Source: Ceratotherium simum simum
Taxonomy: Eukaryota > Chordata > Mammalia > Perissodactyla > Rhinocerotidae
Assembly (NCBI RefSeq): GCF_000283155.1
Contig: NW_004454280.1
Location: 1,193,926-1,257,925, forward strand
Length of the DNA: 64,000 bases
Direction: 5' to 3'
Shown here: one piece after another, positions 34,697 to 45,527 of the stretch
Position numbering within the stretch: the stretch's first letter is position 1
How the letters are laid out: every line of letters begins with the position of its first letter
The notes under the pieces: model-generated
Database searches by the model: none
The model's input: the letters and a program-made list of their open reading frames with translations, nothing else
What the model was told of the DNA's origin: nothing
Translations under genes and position numbers: made by a program

Positions 34697-34879
34697 TAGG
34701 GTTGCCAGAGCTAACAAATAAAAATACAAGATACCCAGTTAAATTTGAATTCCAGAGAAACAACATTATAAGTATGTATAAGTATGTCCCAGATATTGCA
34801 GGAGACATACACTAAAAAAATATTCATTGTTTATCTGAAATTAAAATTAACTGGATGTCCTGTATTTAATCTGGCAACT
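34697..34879. mobile_element. MER53-like palindromic DNA transposon
   Basis: Begins TAGGGTTGCCAGAGCTAACA and ends ATTTAATCTGGCAACTG. Its two halves are near inverted copies (CCCAGTTAAATTTGAATTCC against AAATTAAAATTAACTGGATG), so transcripts could fold into one long hairpin. Matches the short palindromic family MER53 as I recall it. Confidence 0.8.
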
Positions 34880-36094
34880 GTTTAATCAAATTGGGGGTCA
34901 GGTGTCTCTCTGCCTCTCCTGCCGCTTTCCTGTGATTGAATAGGCCACAGCTGCTGATGAAACAAGCCCAGAGAGGGGTTGTGTGTTTCGGACAGATCCA
35001 CCTGCTGCCCTGAGCTCATTTGGCAGTCTTCGCTTGATCTCGCTGAGATGGGCTTGGCTCGTGTTCCTATTGGTTCCCTTGCTGGCTCTCTGTTTTTCTC
35101 TTTGTCTATCTCTTTCTCTCATGCTTTCTTTCATGCCATCTCTCTTACGGGGGCTCTTAAAGGCAGAAATTTGCAAAGCTATGGGGCTGATCCAGGAAAA
35201 GTCTGTTCCTGGCAGCAAGAGCAGAGTCTAAGAGACCCGTGACCTCACAGTGTCTGCAGGGAAGAGTGGCATCTGGCCTGGAGATGGCGCAGAGATCCCC
35301 AGCTGGCCCGCCGTGTCTTATGAAAAGGATAACATTTGCCTTGGAGACTGCACCTACAGGATAGGCTGAGCACCTTCACGTGGCTGGTTGGAGTGGAGCG
35401 CGTGTGGGCTTGAAGGAAATTGACGCCACTTAGTCTCTGATGCTGACAGAGGAGCCGGCTGCGTGGACTTCAGCCTGTCCTGAGGGGCGGAGAGAACTCG
35501 AGCAATCAGAGGCCTCCTGGAGACTTGGACGTGGCATCCTCCTAAACGGGCCCCATTTATCACTCTCACTTGCCAAGGCCACTGTGATGCTGAGAAGGAA
35601 GAGATGGAGGAACAGAGGCCTTCACTCCTTTCTGCCATCTGCTGGTCTCGGGCCTACTTCCTGCCCTCCCTGTGCTCTGAATAGAGCCCTCAGGTCTGCT
35701 GTAAAGGAAGTAGGCCCCAGCCTCAGAGGAGCGGGGTGGCCCTTCCCTGCTGGTCAGCCCAGGGTTGGGCACAGGGGCCTTGTGCATGTTGCCGAGCTTC
35801 AGGGACCTGTGCTCCTCCTCTGTGTCCTTGGTGTGGCATGGAGAGTGAAGTTGGGGTGGGGAGGCCGTGGTGCACCTGGGTCCAGCAGGGTGACACTGTA
35901 GCCTGGTGGTGAGGGAGAGGTGCTCACATTGCCCTGCGTGGGACCCACACCGCCTTGGCAGGTGAGCAGGTATTTTTCCTTCTATGTCAGACATAGGAAA
36001 AGTTCCGTTTGCGCTTGCCAGTGGCAGCCACAGTGCTAGGGACGAGACGTCTGGGTAGAGAAGATAGGGGCCCTGCCTCCTCTCTGTGCCCTAG
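34880..36094 (+). other. Unique intron stretch
   Basis: No repeat or gene recognised. Overlapping frames at 35440-35994 on both strands lack any protein signature. Confidence 0.5.
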
Positions 36095-36240
36095 CTCTCT
36101 CATATAGCCCCGTGAGGGAGATAGGTAGGCGTGGATCACCCCATTTGATAACTGGGGACCCTGAGCACAGAGACATGACAGGCCTGCCCGAGGTCACATG
36201 GCAGGTGAGTGACGGACAGAGCATGGCTGTGTGACAGACA
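36095..36240 (-). repeat. MIR SINE, antisense
   Basis: CCCCGTGAGGGAGATAGGTA, CACCCCATTTGATAACTGGG and CCGAGGTCACATGGCAGGTG are inverted MIR. Confidence 0.75.
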
Positions 36241-37317
36241 CTGTCTCCCCTCCCAGCAGCTGAGTCTGCCCCCTCCCCTCCTCACTGGCCTGCTCACCTG
36301 GCTTCTGAACTCTTTCACCTTCTGCTTCCTGGCTTGCTTCCTCTTCCCTACTCCTCCTCCGGATGGCCCTGTCTCTCTGTGGGCTGTCATATTCTCCTCC
36401 TTCATGCTTTCACACCTCCCCCAGCCTGGGCCCAGCGACATTTTGAGGGGCCTCGTGGATGGTGTGGCCAGGCAAGGTCCTGAAGGTTCCCAGTGTTGGT
36501 GACTGGAGAACAACCTTGCAGAAAGGAAGCGAGGCCCTGTGTGCAGGGAGGGGAGTGGGGGCTCCCAAGCCTGCAGCTGGAGCCCCCAGGTCTGCTGTGG
36601 CGGGCAGCATGCTCCCCCGGGAAGGTGGCCTCTTGTGGAGCCCTGGCCCGGTGGGTGCTTTGCCCGCCCACTTAGCTGGGATTTCCTTTCTGACATTGCA
36701 CTGAGTGCATTCCCGTCCTCAGTCCTGCAAGCACATGGCAGGGGCTCAGTACATATTTGGAGAAAGGATGTGTGGGTGTCTACCACTTCCTCACTGCCCA
36801 CAGGGGTTTGGAGGATGTGGGTGAAGAAATGAGTCAAGTCTGCCTCTCTAGGAGCATATGTTCCATTTGGAGAGACCAAACAGAGCGACATCAGCACGTC
36901 TCTATGCAGTTAAGTAGGAAATTGTCTGGTGCAGACGGTATGTGCAGCTGGAATACAGAGATGGGAGGCATCCATGGGGCTGGGTGGTCTGAAGGACTCC
37001 ATGGAGGAGGACTAGAGGTGGGCCTCGGGAAGGCGGTAGGAGGGAGTCGGACCTGTGTGTGATCAAATGGGCATTGAAGTGGACTCCTGTATTTTGGCTA
37101 AGAGACAGTATTTGGACGCCAAAGAGGCGGGAGGAGATGATAACTAGCAGCTTTGCTTGTAATCTAGCAGCCTCCTTGCCCCACACCCTGCAGGAGCTCA
37201 GTTCCAGCTTTATGCTGCCCATGTGCAGCCCTCCTCAGTGTGGGGCCTGACCGTACCCCTGACTCCTTCTGGAGGGAGACATTTGGCCAAAGCAGACAAT
37301 GAAGACTTCGAAGGTGC
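36241..37317 (+). other. Intron stretch, mostly unique
   Basis: A sense L2 3' tail may lie at 36690-36765 (CATGGCAGGGGCTCAGTACA) and an inverted L2 piece at 36840-37040. The 253-codon minus frame 36136-36897 crosses a MIR and has no protein features. Confidence 0.4.
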
Positions 37318-38111
37318 TGTGTTAGTTTCCTGTGGCTGCTGTAACAAAGTACAGGTGTACCTCGTTTTATCCCACTTCGCTTTATTGTATTTTGTAGATA
37401 TTGTGTGTTTTGTAAGACCCTCCACCAGCAAAAAGATTAGGACTCGCTGAAGCCTCAGATGGTGGTTAGCAGTTTTTAGCAATAAAGTATTTTTTAATTA
37501 ACATATGTATGTTGTTTTTGGTATCGCAAAATACCGATACATAACGTTATTGCACATTTAATAGACTGCAGTATAGTGTAAACATAACTTTTATATGTAC
37601 TGGGAAACCAAAAAATTTGTGTGACTTGCTTTATTGCGGTATTCATTTTATGCAGTGGTCTGGAACTGAACCCGCAGTATCTCCGAGGTATGGCTGTACC
37701 ACAGGCTGGGTGGCTTAAAACAAAAATTTATTCTCTCACAGTTCTGGAGACCAGAAATCTGAAATCAAGGTGTTGGCAGGGCCGTGATCCCTCTGAAGGC
37801 ATGCAGGGAGAATCTGCTCTGTACCTTTCTCTTAGCTTCTGGTGTTGCTGGCAATCTTTGCCCTTCCTGGCTTGTAGGCACACCTCTCTGGTCTCTGCCT
37901 GTCTTCATATGCATTCTCACTGTGTGTGTGTATCTCTTCTCCTCTTCTTATAAGGACACTGGTCATTGGATTGAGGGCCCACCCTAATCTACTATGACCT
38001 CACCTTGGTTCCATGTGCAAAGAGCTTGTTTCTAAGTGAGCTCACATTCACAGGTACTGGGGATTCCGAGTCAACATATCCTTTCTGGGTGACACAATTC
38101 AACCCACAACA
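37318..38111 (-). mobile_element. MLT1A0-like MaLR LTR, antisense, split by a Tigger1 insertion
   Basis: The 5' piece (37318-37351: TGTGTTAGTTTCCTGTGGCT, GCTGTAACAAAG) joins in register with the 3' piece from 37697 (CCACAGGCTGGGTGGCTTAA, TCTCTCACAGTTCTGGAGAC, GGGCCCACCCTAATCTACTA) and ends AATTCAACCCACAACA. Removal of the insert restores the LTR exactly, keeping one TA. Confidence 0.92.
37352..37696 (+). mobile_element. Tigger1 DNA transposon, internally deleted, nested in the LTR
   Basis: Terminal inverted repeats CAGGTGTACCTCG and CGAGGTATGGCTG are flanked by TA target duplications (37350-37351 and 37697-37698), the pogo/Tc1-mariner signature. After about 70 bases the sequence jumps from the 5' end to the 3' end of Tigger1 (GACCCTCCACCAGCAAAAAG; AGCAATAAAGTATTTTTTAA; AGTATAGTGTAAACATAACT). 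Nearly the whole transposase gene is missing, so it was moved in trans or deleted later. Confidence 0.93.
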
Positions 38112-38539
38112 GCTGCCTAGAGATTTTGTTTTGTTCACCTCCAAATTCTTTGTACTTGTTAAAGTCTCCATCCCCTCTCAGGTCTCTGGAGGTCTGGGCA
38201 GAGACCACGCCCCACTGATCCTTTCATGGTACCTTCTCTCGTTTGCTGGGCAAGTGGGACATGAGCTGGGCCTGCCATTCAAGACCAAGTCTTGTTATGC
38301 AGGGGCTGAAGGCTGGGTGGGAAAGGCCGCTTTTCCCTCTTTTGGGGCTGGCTGGTGAGGGGATGGAGGGTGTATTCACGGCAGAAGGGTGGGCAGAGAC
38401 ACCGGCAGATTTCCTTTTGACGGAGATGCAGAACGTTGGCCCCGGAAGGACCTTTAAGGGCTTTTGCACGGGGAGTGGGCCCTGCCAGAAAGGACGCCCC
38501 CGTGTTGTTGGAGCTCTGGGACGGAGTCCTGGCCCCACT

Positions 38540-38700
38540 GCTCGGAGTTCTGTGATCCCGGGTTAGTCGTCAGGCTTCTTGGGGGCTCAGCCTCCTCCCC
38601 TGTAAATGGGTGGTATTGACCCTGCTTGTCAGGTCTCACAGAGCGCAGATCTCACCCAGTTTCTGTGGAGGATTAAGTGATAAAAGATGTATGCGAAAGG
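38540..38700 (+). repeat. MIR-like fragment, sense (weak)
   Basis: GGCTCAGCCTCCTCCCCTGT and AAATGGGTGGTATTGACCC resemble the MIR core; diverged. Confidence 0.45.
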
Positions 38701-38704
38701 ACCT

Positions 38705-38875
38705 TTTCTTAAATATTTTTTATTGTGATAAATTACACATAACATAAAATTTACCATTTTAACCATTTTTAAGTGTACACTTCAGTGGCATTAAGTACAT
38801 TCACATTATTGTGCAACTGTTACCACCATCCATCTCCAGAGCTTTCTCATCTTCCCAAACTGTGAAAATACCTGT
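38705..38875. mobile_element. LINE-1 fragment
   Basis: ATTACACATAACATAAAATT, TACCATTTTAACCATTTTTA, AGTGTACACTTCAGTGGCAT and ACCACCATCCATCTCCAGAG are very typical of a LINE-1-derived segment found across mammals. Confidence 0.85.
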
Positions 38876-40374
38876 TAAACTGTGAACTGAGAGCACTTTT
38901 TATTAGTTTGCTCCTGATGAATAAGGAGACCGAATTTCCTAGCAGCAAGGACTCGCCTACCATCCCCTGCTTAGTTAGGGCACCACTGAGTGAGAGTGCC
39001 GGCCCCTGCCAGTTAGTTTGGCGCCCATCCTGCTCCATCTCCTGCACTGCGCTACCTTGGGGTCTGCGGGGGTCTGGGGATGCACAAGGCACTGGTGGGT
39101 CGATTCCCTCCGGAGAGTTTCCTCCCTCTCCCAAACACTATCCTCAGGACCATGGGGCCTCCAGAATTTGTCCTGTGGTGGGACCCACGCAGCCGCCTGC
39201 TTTGAGGGCGTTCCTCTCAGGCTGTCCCTCTCTCTCTCTTTACCTGCTCCTTCCTCAAATGGGATGGAGTTCTAGTGGAGAACCAGGAGAGCTGAATCTG
39301 GGGTGACATTTGGGATGGCTTTGTGAGGTGTCACATGGTGTGGACAGAGCGGGGCAGGGAGTCAAGCTGGGTTCTGGTCCTTCCTGTCGCTACCATGGTG
39401 TTCGCACTGTGCACGTACTTGTAGATGTCCTGTCCTGTGCCCATCATTTGGAAAATACCAGGGAACAGACCTTATTACTCACGGCTTGCAGCGCTGGGAG
39501 ACACAGATGATATGCTACCCAAGGACCCCGTGGCAAAGGGCACTCGCCTATAGGAGGTGGTGATGAGGGGGGATAGGTGGCCCCCAGCCCAGGCTGAAGG
39601 TAATAGCACGTGGCCAGGGCACTAGGGCAGGAGGAAGAGGAATGGGAATTGCCGCGCCAGCTAGACGTGGGTGCCCTGGGCTCCATGAGACTCCATGTCC
39701 AGGTGCTGGGGCTAGGGACAGATCCAGGTCAGACGGCTCCTGTTGAGTGGGGAGCAGAGGGCTGTGCACGTAGTTATGATGCTGCGTCACTGGTGCCAAC
39801 AGAGAGGTTCTGTCACCAGGGGAAGAAAAGGCTGATTCTGCCTGGTGGGGTCGGGGAAGCTGGTGGAGGTTTTGCTTTGATTTGATGCAGAAGACACTGG
39901 TCAAGAGTGTCCACAGGGTATCTCAGCCGAGGGGACTCTCTTACCACTCTGGGGGCTGGCTCGTGTGACCCTCAGACGACCCTATGAGGTGGCAGGAGCA
40001 GTGATTGTGGTACCCATTCTGCAGGCGGGAAGAGTGATGGGTTGAAGGACGTGGGCACCCAGGAATGGGGCTGAGCAGAGGGTGGAGCCCAGCTTTCCTG
40101 CCGTGGTCCCAGGCTTCCTCGGCAATCCCACCACGGGTTCTCTGTGTTCCTCTGACTGGAGAGATCCACTCAGAGATGGCTGTGCCTAAACTCTGCGCCT
40201 GCTCTCTGGGAAGTCCTGTATCCAAGGAGCTCCCAGCCTGAAGGCCGCCAGGGCTCGGTTCCCCCATGTTCCTCCTCTTTGCCTTCCTCCGCCCTGGGAG
40301 GCTGCGGGGAGCAGCCCCCTGCTGCAGAGGAGGCCGGAGGGCAGCCAGACTAAACTGTTCTCTCCCGACACCAG
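38876..40374 (+). other. Last part of the 38-kb intron
   Basis: Unique GC-rich DNA with a weak inverted MIR at about 39945-40080 (CCCTATGAGGTGGCAGGAGC). The 201-codon minus frame 39941-40546 overlaps the next exon on the wrong strand and is a shadow. Confidence 0.5.
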
Positions 40375-40484
40375 GTCCCGGCTGGCAGACTTCCATGCCA
40401 ATTGTCGCACCTCCTACCAGACGCTCACCAGCTGCCCTGCCGACAATTACCAGGCATGTCTGGGCTCCTATGCCGGCATGATAG
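40375..40484 (+). CDS. GFRA2: GFRA2 coding exon (exon 5): middle of domain D3
   Basis: This 110-bp exon follows the acceptor ACACCAG and ends at ATAG|GTAAGC. The first base completes the arginine codon from the previous exon and the last base starts a glycine codon. It reads SRLADFHANCRTSYQTLTSC and continues through PADNYQACLGSYAGMI, residues 266-301. It holds D3 cysteines 275, 285 and 293. Only two residues differ from the human protein as I recall it (A277T, V282L). It is too short and too tightly spliced to stand out as an open frame. It lies at the end of a 38-kb intron and only 759 bases before the next exon. Confidence 0.97.
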
Positions 40485-41243
40485 GTAAGCCGCCCCCTGT
40501 GCCTGGGCTCACAGTGGCTCCTGGCTGCCCCCATCTCAGTGGGCATCGGCCGAGGCCCCGCTCAGGGCCCGTGGGTGGACAGCCTGAGCTGGCCCTTCTC
40601 TGTGGCACTTTCAGATAGAACTGTGATGGAAACCAGAGGAGAGGCCAGCTCTTTATCATGGGGAGGAGGGCCCCAGGGGCCTTAGAAGGCTTTCAGAATA
40701 AGAAGAAAAAGTAGCGTTGATTACACCATTCTGATATTCCAGGTACTGCACTGGACAGTTTACATGGACTGTCTTATCTAATTCTCACCACGGCGCTTAC
40801 TAGGGAGATGTTGGTATCTCCATTTGTAGATGGGGAATCTGAGGCTTAGAGAAGTTGAGTGACTTGCAGAGGTTTACCTGGCTCATAAATGTTACACTGG
40901 GGTGGAAACCCAGGACGTGAACCTCAGTCTCCCTGACTCGCAAACACACGCTCTGCTTGTTGGTGAAGGAGAAAGCAAGAGCCTGTGCTCAGTGGGGAGC
41001 TCCTGGGTATTCCCTCTGCCCCTGATTTGTCCTCTATGTGGGTGCCTCTCTGCCCCTTGCTGACCCCATGGTTGCTGGGGTGGTAACGCTCAGAGTTTGG
41101 ATTGCAATTGGGATGTGCGTGTGTTTGGCGGGCAGGTGGAGGGTGGAGGGTCTCAAGCCTCTTCTCATTTGTCTGGGGTCTGGTAGCCCAAAGAGAAGGC
41201 CTCACTGCTCCTCTCTTCTTTGCCTCCCTTTCTTGCTGCCCAG
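40485..41243 (+). other. GFRA2: GFRA2 intron (759 bp) inside the D3-coding region
   Basis: Short intron GTAAGC to CTGCCCAG with one antisense MIR (40700-40960). The remainder is unique GC-rich DNA. Confidence 0.92.
40700..40960 (-). repeat. MIR SINE, antisense, full length
   Basis: CCAGGTACTGCACTGGACAG, TATCTAATTCTCACCACGGC, GGGGAATCTGAGGCTTAGAG and GGAAACCCAGGACGTGAACC are inverted MIR. Confidence 0.88.
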
Positions 41244-41384
41244 GGTTTGATATGACACCCAACTATGTGGACTCGAGCCCCACGAGCATTGTGGTGTCCC
41301 CCTGGTGCAGCTGTCGTGGGAGTGGGAACATGGAGGAGGAGTGTGAGAAGTTCCTCAGGGACTTCACTGAGAACCCGTGTCTCC
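41244..41384 (+). CDS. GFRA2: GFRA2 coding exon (exon 6): end of domain D3
   Basis: The 141-bp exon begins after CTGCCCAG with the last two bases of glycine 302 and ends at CTCC|GTAAGT, one base into arginine 349. It reads FDMTPNYVDSSPTSIVV, then SPWCSCRGSGNMEEECEKF, then LRDFTENPCL. Cysteines 323, 325, 335 and 347 complete the ten-cysteine D3 domain. The segment is nearly identical to human GFRA2; I see only G316S. D3 is the domain that positions RET in the GFR-alpha family. Confidence 0.97.
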
Positions 41385-41882
41385 GTAAGTCCTGCAGGGT
41401 CCTCCCCACACCCGGAAGCCCCTCATGCCCTTCCTATCCCAGAGGGGCCCTGGAGGGCTGCCCTAGCCACTCCCTTCTTCCTCCCGTGGGATGGCCAGAG
41501 ATCTCCATGGGGCTTCTCTAGCATGAGTGTCGCCTACGGAGACCTTGGGGTTTTGTGCTCGTGGAGATTCATGCCAGAGCTGTCAGTAGGCCAACCTCAG
41601 TTTACCATGGGAGGCCCGAACCTATGTCAAGTCAAGGCTGAAGGCTTCTGGTCTGTTATCCTGACAGCTTCAGCCAGGTTCCTTCAGGGACAGCTGGGTG
41701 GTGAGGATCTCAGCTGTCTGTCACTTCTCCCTTTAAGGGTCTATCTCCCCTTGGACTCGGTGACTTTCTTTTCAGGTCATCAAACTCCTAATCTGAAGGC
41801 TAGAGAGAGGGGAGCCACAGCTCTGTCTGCCTTGATCTGTCCAGTCTGACACTCTTGCTACCCACACCCGTCTGAAGATCTC

Positions 41883-41945
41883 TTCCCCTTTTCCTTCCCT
41901 CCTTCCCTCCTTTCTTCCTCCCGTCCATCTGTCCATCCTCCCTTC
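41883..41945. repeat. Pyrimidine-rich low-complexity tract
   Basis: TTCCCTCCTTCCCTCC-type units just before the L2 remnant. Confidence 0.85.
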
Positions 41946-42790
41946 TGTGTGGCACTGGGGATTCAGAGGTACAAGTCACAGTGCTGTCGCTGAGCAGCTT
42001 GCAGTCTGATGGAGGTGGACCAGGGGTCACTGTGATCAGAGCACGGGCTGAACAGTGCTGGGTGGAGGTCTGCACAGGGCGCTTCAGGAGCCCAGGGTGT
42101 GGATGGTCAAGTCGGAGGGCCCCGAAGGCTTCTCAGAGGCTGACCCGTGGAGGGATAGCTGAAGAGGCGGGGAGGCGGGCAGAGGTGGGTTGCGGGAACT
42201 GTAGACTCCTTAGCCTTGCTACAGCACAAGAGGGTGCCTGGACCTCTGGACAGGTGGGGAAAGGCCTCCTCACGAAGGGCCTCGCACACCTGAAGGCATT
42301 TGGATCTTAGGGTCCTGCAGGTGGTGGAGGTAGTAGTGCAGGTCGCAGAAGGGGTGTCGGCAGGTGGCATTGTGGTGAGACCTGCATTTCAGAAGGCTCA
42401 TTCTCTGGTTCTGGTGTGGAGGGGGTGGGGATAGGGATGTGGTTCTGACAGGTGACCAACACAGAGTCCTTGGAGGGTGTAGTTGCTGCTCATGGGAGAG
42501 GACAGTGTGCCTGTGAGCCAGAGCAATGGCAGCGAGGAGAGATGGAGTGGAGAGATCTTTAGGAGGTGGGCTCAGTTGATGGCAAGTGGGTGGTTAGGGA
42601 GGCATCCTGGGGGACTTGGCGGGGAAAGATGACACCTTCAAGACTGGAAACGCGGGGGAAAGCAGTATTGCGATGGGAGGGGGCGCTGCCTAGTTTAGGG
42701 GCAGACATGATGAACTTGAGGTGCGCCTGGGACTTGGAGGTGGAGATAGCTGCAGGCACTAGGTTATAGGGTCAAGTCTTGGGGTGACAA
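41940..42790 (-). mobile_element. L2 LINE remnant, antisense
   Basis: Inverted order of L2: GCACTGGGGATTCAGAGGTA, GAGCAGCTTGCAGTCTGATG, then GGCATTTGGATCTTAGGG, GATGACACCTTCAAGACTGG and GACATGATGAACTTGAGGTG. Likely broken into two or three pieces. Confidence 0.7.
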
Positions 42791-43339
42791 TTTGTCTAAG
42801 AGGTCCCATTATTTAGTCCTCAGTGAATTCGTGCTGATGGTGAGGCCAACCAGGGAGGAGGGCTGAGTCTGGGGCTCTTGGAATGCCAGTGGCGGGGCCC
42901 TGGAACCATCTGAGGTCGCAGAGGAGCCAGGAGCAGCCGTGCCTAGGGGGCTGGGGTGTGAAGCTTCTGAAGGGGAGTGGTCTGCAGACTGAATGACACA
43001 GGGAGGAGGGCACTAACTTGCCCTGGATGTGGCCCGCCGCACCTTCCAGGCTCCCACGGTCCCACTTCTCCCTTCCTCTTCTACATTCCTCATTGCATAT
43101 GTTTCTTTCTATTCTGGTTTCTCTGTCCTTTTCAACCTCCCTCTTGCTATTTTCTTCTCTTCTTGTGAGACCTTGGTAGGGATCTGAAAGGGAGCTTCAG
43201 CAGAGTTAAGTTTGGACAAGCCATACTCTGTCCCCAGCTCTGGGCTGTTCTGGGGAGGGTAGCTGTTGGGGTGGCGAAGGGCAGGAGTGATGGAGGTGGT
43301 CCCTGATTTCTCTGCATCTGCCTGCTCTCTCCCCCACAG

Positions 43340-43512
43340 GGAATGCCATCCAGGCCTTTGGCAACGGCACAGATGTGAACTTGTCCCCTAAAAACCCCTC
43401 ATTCCAGGCCACGCAGGCCCCTTGGGTGGAGAAAACGCCTTCTTTGCCAGATGACCTCAGTGATAGCACCAGCCTGGGGACCAGCCTCATCAGCACCTGC
43501 ACATCCATCCAG
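43340..43512 (+). CDS. GFRA2: GFRA2 coding exon (exon 7): stalk region with N-glycosylation site
   Basis: The exon follows CCCCCACAG and ends in phase 0 at ATCCAG|GTGAGG (173 bp). After completing arginine 349 it encodes NAIQAFGNGTDVNLSPKNPS, then FQATQAPWVEKTPSLPDDLS, then DSTSLGTSLISTCTSIQ, residues 350-406. NGT at 357 is a consensus N-glycosylation site, known in the human protein. This is the less ordered stalk between D3 and the membrane anchor, rich in Ser, Thr and Pro. Changes relative to human concentrate here, as expected for a linker (V363L, G367N, R376W, V398L, T400S, V405I from memory). Confidence 0.96.
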
Positions 43513-43689
43513 GTGAGGGGACATGGCTCTGCAGCGGGGAGGTGGAGCCAGGGGCAGGCTGAGGGCCTAGAGAAGCACCGTGACGCCAGAGGCCGGTGTG
43601 GGAGGTTAGCAGACTGGGGCATAGATGGGGCGCACAAGTTCCTCCCTATGGATTGGGACCCCAGAGTCAGGGAGAGCTGACGGGGGCTC

Positions 43690-43775
43690 GATTTTCATGT
43701 ATTCATTCACTAGGCATTCACTTTGCGAGTGTTAAACACCTGGTCTATCACAGGGTTGTACTAGATACCTGGGGG
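43690..43775 (-). mobile_element. L2 LINE 3' end, antisense
   Basis: TGTATTCATTCACTAGGCATTC and following TACTAGATACCTGGGG. Confidence 0.6.
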
Positions 43776-43789
43776 AGCAGAGAAGTGTC

Positions 43790-44000
43790 GTGGTTAGTGT
43801 TTATTAACCATCTACTAGTTACCAGGTGCTGTGCTAGTAGCTTCTCTACCTTTTCATTGAATTCTCACACAGTGTGGTGTTGGTACTCTCGTTTTACACA
43901 CAGGAAACTGATCTAGAGGGGTAGGCAGCATATCCAACACAGCTGGTTAGTGGTGGAATAAGATTTCAAACCTACATCTGACTCCAAACCCATGCTGTGC
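43790..44000 (-). repeat. MIR SINE, antisense
   Basis: GTTACCAGGTGCTGTGCTAG, GGTACTCTCGTTTTACACAC, AGGAAACTGATCTAGAGGGG and CTGACTCCAAACCCATGCTG. Confidence 0.85.
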
Positions 44001-44004
44001 ATTT

Positions 44005-44225
44005 GTTTGTTTATCTGTACATCTGTCCACCCATCCGTCCGTCCATCCGTCCAGCATGTGTTATGTACGCGCTGTGTGCAGGTCTTATGTGAGATGCTAG
44101 GGAGACGTTGGGGAATGAGGCTGACACAGTCTGGGGTTTGTGGTCCTTATGGTCATGTTGAGGGTCAAACAATTTAAGAAGCATCAGACAGGTACTGCGG
44201 TCAGTGCCACGATAGGGGACACACG
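44005..44225 (-). mobile_element. L2-type LINE 3' fragment, antisense
   Basis: A short TCCGTCCATCC simple repeat, then AGATGCTAGGGAGACGTTGG and TGACACAGTCTGGGG in inverted L2 order. Confidence 0.6.
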
Positions 44226-44351
44226 CAAGTGGCACTGCGGAGGCACATCACAGGGCTCCCCACTCAGCCCTTGTCTCTGCTGAGCTCCCCTCGGGCCGGC
44301 ACGCCATTTGCTACAGTCGATTCTTCACTGAAGAGGTTGGTTCTAGTGAGA

Positions 44352-44955
44352 CCCCCCCCCCCCACACTCTCACACACAAACACACACACACACACACTCT
44401 CTTTCTGACACACACACTCACACACCCTCGTTCTCTCTCACACACACACTTTCTCTCTCTCTCACACACACACTTTGTCTCTCACACATTCTTGTTCTCT
44501 CTCTCTCACACACACTCTCTTTCTCACACACACACTCTCTGTCTCTCTCACACACCCTCGTTCTCTCTCACACACACTCACACACACACTCGTTCTCGCT
44601 CTCTCACACACACACTTTCTCTCACACACACTGTGTCTCTCTCACACACCCTCATTATCTCTCACACACTCTCTTTCACACACACACACACTCATTCTCT
44701 CTCTCACGTACACATTCTCACACAGGCACACACATTCTCTCACACACTCTCTCACACACACACTTGTTCTCTCTCTCATACACACACACTCTCTCAGACA
44801 TGCACACACACACTTGTTCTCTTTCTATCACATACATTCTCTCACACACACACTCATTCTCTCTCGCACACACACTCATTCTCTCACACGCATGCACACA
44901 CACACACTCTCTTACACACACACTCAATCTCTCTCTCACATACACACATACACTC
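44352..44955. repeat. Large CA/CT compound microsatellite
   Basis: Starts with C12, then about 590 bp of alternating CACACA and CTCTCT blocks with CATTCT, CGTTCT and TTGTTCT inserts. It lacks stops in several frames, which creates long His/Thr/Ser/Leu frames on the plus strand (44475-44996) that are not genes. Confidence 0.97.
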
Positions 44956-45261
44956 CTAGAACACAGAGTTCTAGAAGACCTAAAATAGAAGTTTAAGAAG
45001 ACCTAAAGCAGAAGATGAGGGAGAGCAGAGGAGGGAGGGAACAGTGAGATCGTGGGTGGTGGGGCACAGGGGGATGTTTCAGGCAGGAGTTGGGACTAGA
45101 ATTGACAAGAAGGTTGGTGGGGTCTGCAGTACAGTCAGCGGGGGGCACAGCCTAGGCATAGGTGTGGGAGCAGGGGGAACAGGGCCTGGCTGTGGATGAG
45201 GCAATGAAGACACCAGTCTGATGGGGGCGGCGGACTCCTGGGATCAACAGTGGGCATTCAC

Positions 45262-45527
45262 TATAAAGTTTCAGTCATGCAAGATGAGTAAGTTCTGGAG
45301 TACAGCAGTGTGACCATAGTTGACAGTATTGTACTGTGTGCTTGAAATTTGCTAAGAGAGTAGACCTTAGGTGTTCTCACCACAGAAAAGAAAAAACAAG
45401 GAAAATGGTAAAGGTGTGAAGTGAATATTTCACCATGGATAAGTATACCGGGTCATCAGGTTGTACACCTTAAATATATACAGTTTTTGATGGTCGATTA
45501 TAATTCAGTAAAGCAGGAAAAAGAAAC
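45262..45527 (+). mobile_element. LINE-1 3' end, sense, with target-site duplication
   Basis: CAGTCATGCAAGATGAGTAA, GTTCTGGAGTACAGCAGTGT, GAAATTTGCTAAGAGAGTAG, GTTGTACACCTTAAATATAT and AATTCAGTAAAGCAGGAAAA are the L1M-class 3' UTR, ending in an A-rich tail. The 14-bp duplication CAGTGGGCATTCAC flanks it (45248-45261 and 45528-45541). Confidence 0.93.

Larger units (their letters stand above)
2323..40374 (+). other. GFRA2: GFRA2 38-kb intron between the D2 and D3 exons
   Basis: This intron takes up more than half of the window. It starts GTAAGG and ends ACACCAG. The interior is a mosaic of old repeats and unique DNA, listed below. I found no exon-like segment with splice sites and codon bias, no tRNA and no snoRNA box pair. 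Open frames of 100-250 codons here are chance products of GC-rich sequence. Confidence 0.9.
41385..43339 (+). other. GFRA2: GFRA2 intron (1955 bp) between D3 and stalk exons
   Basis: Begins GTAAGTCCTG and ends CCCCCACAG. It contains a pyrimidine-rich tract (41883-41945) and a long antisense L2 remnant (41940-42790). A T-rich block (43080-43165) precedes the last unique stretch. Confidence 0.92.

Noticed and set aside
36136..36897. 253-codon minus-strand frame in the large intron
   Set aside because: It includes an inverted MIR and unique sequence, without splice or domain evidence.
44475..44996. 155-173 codon frames rich in His, Thr, Ser and Leu
   Set aside because: They run entirely inside the CA/CT microsatellite, whose units contain no stops on this strand.
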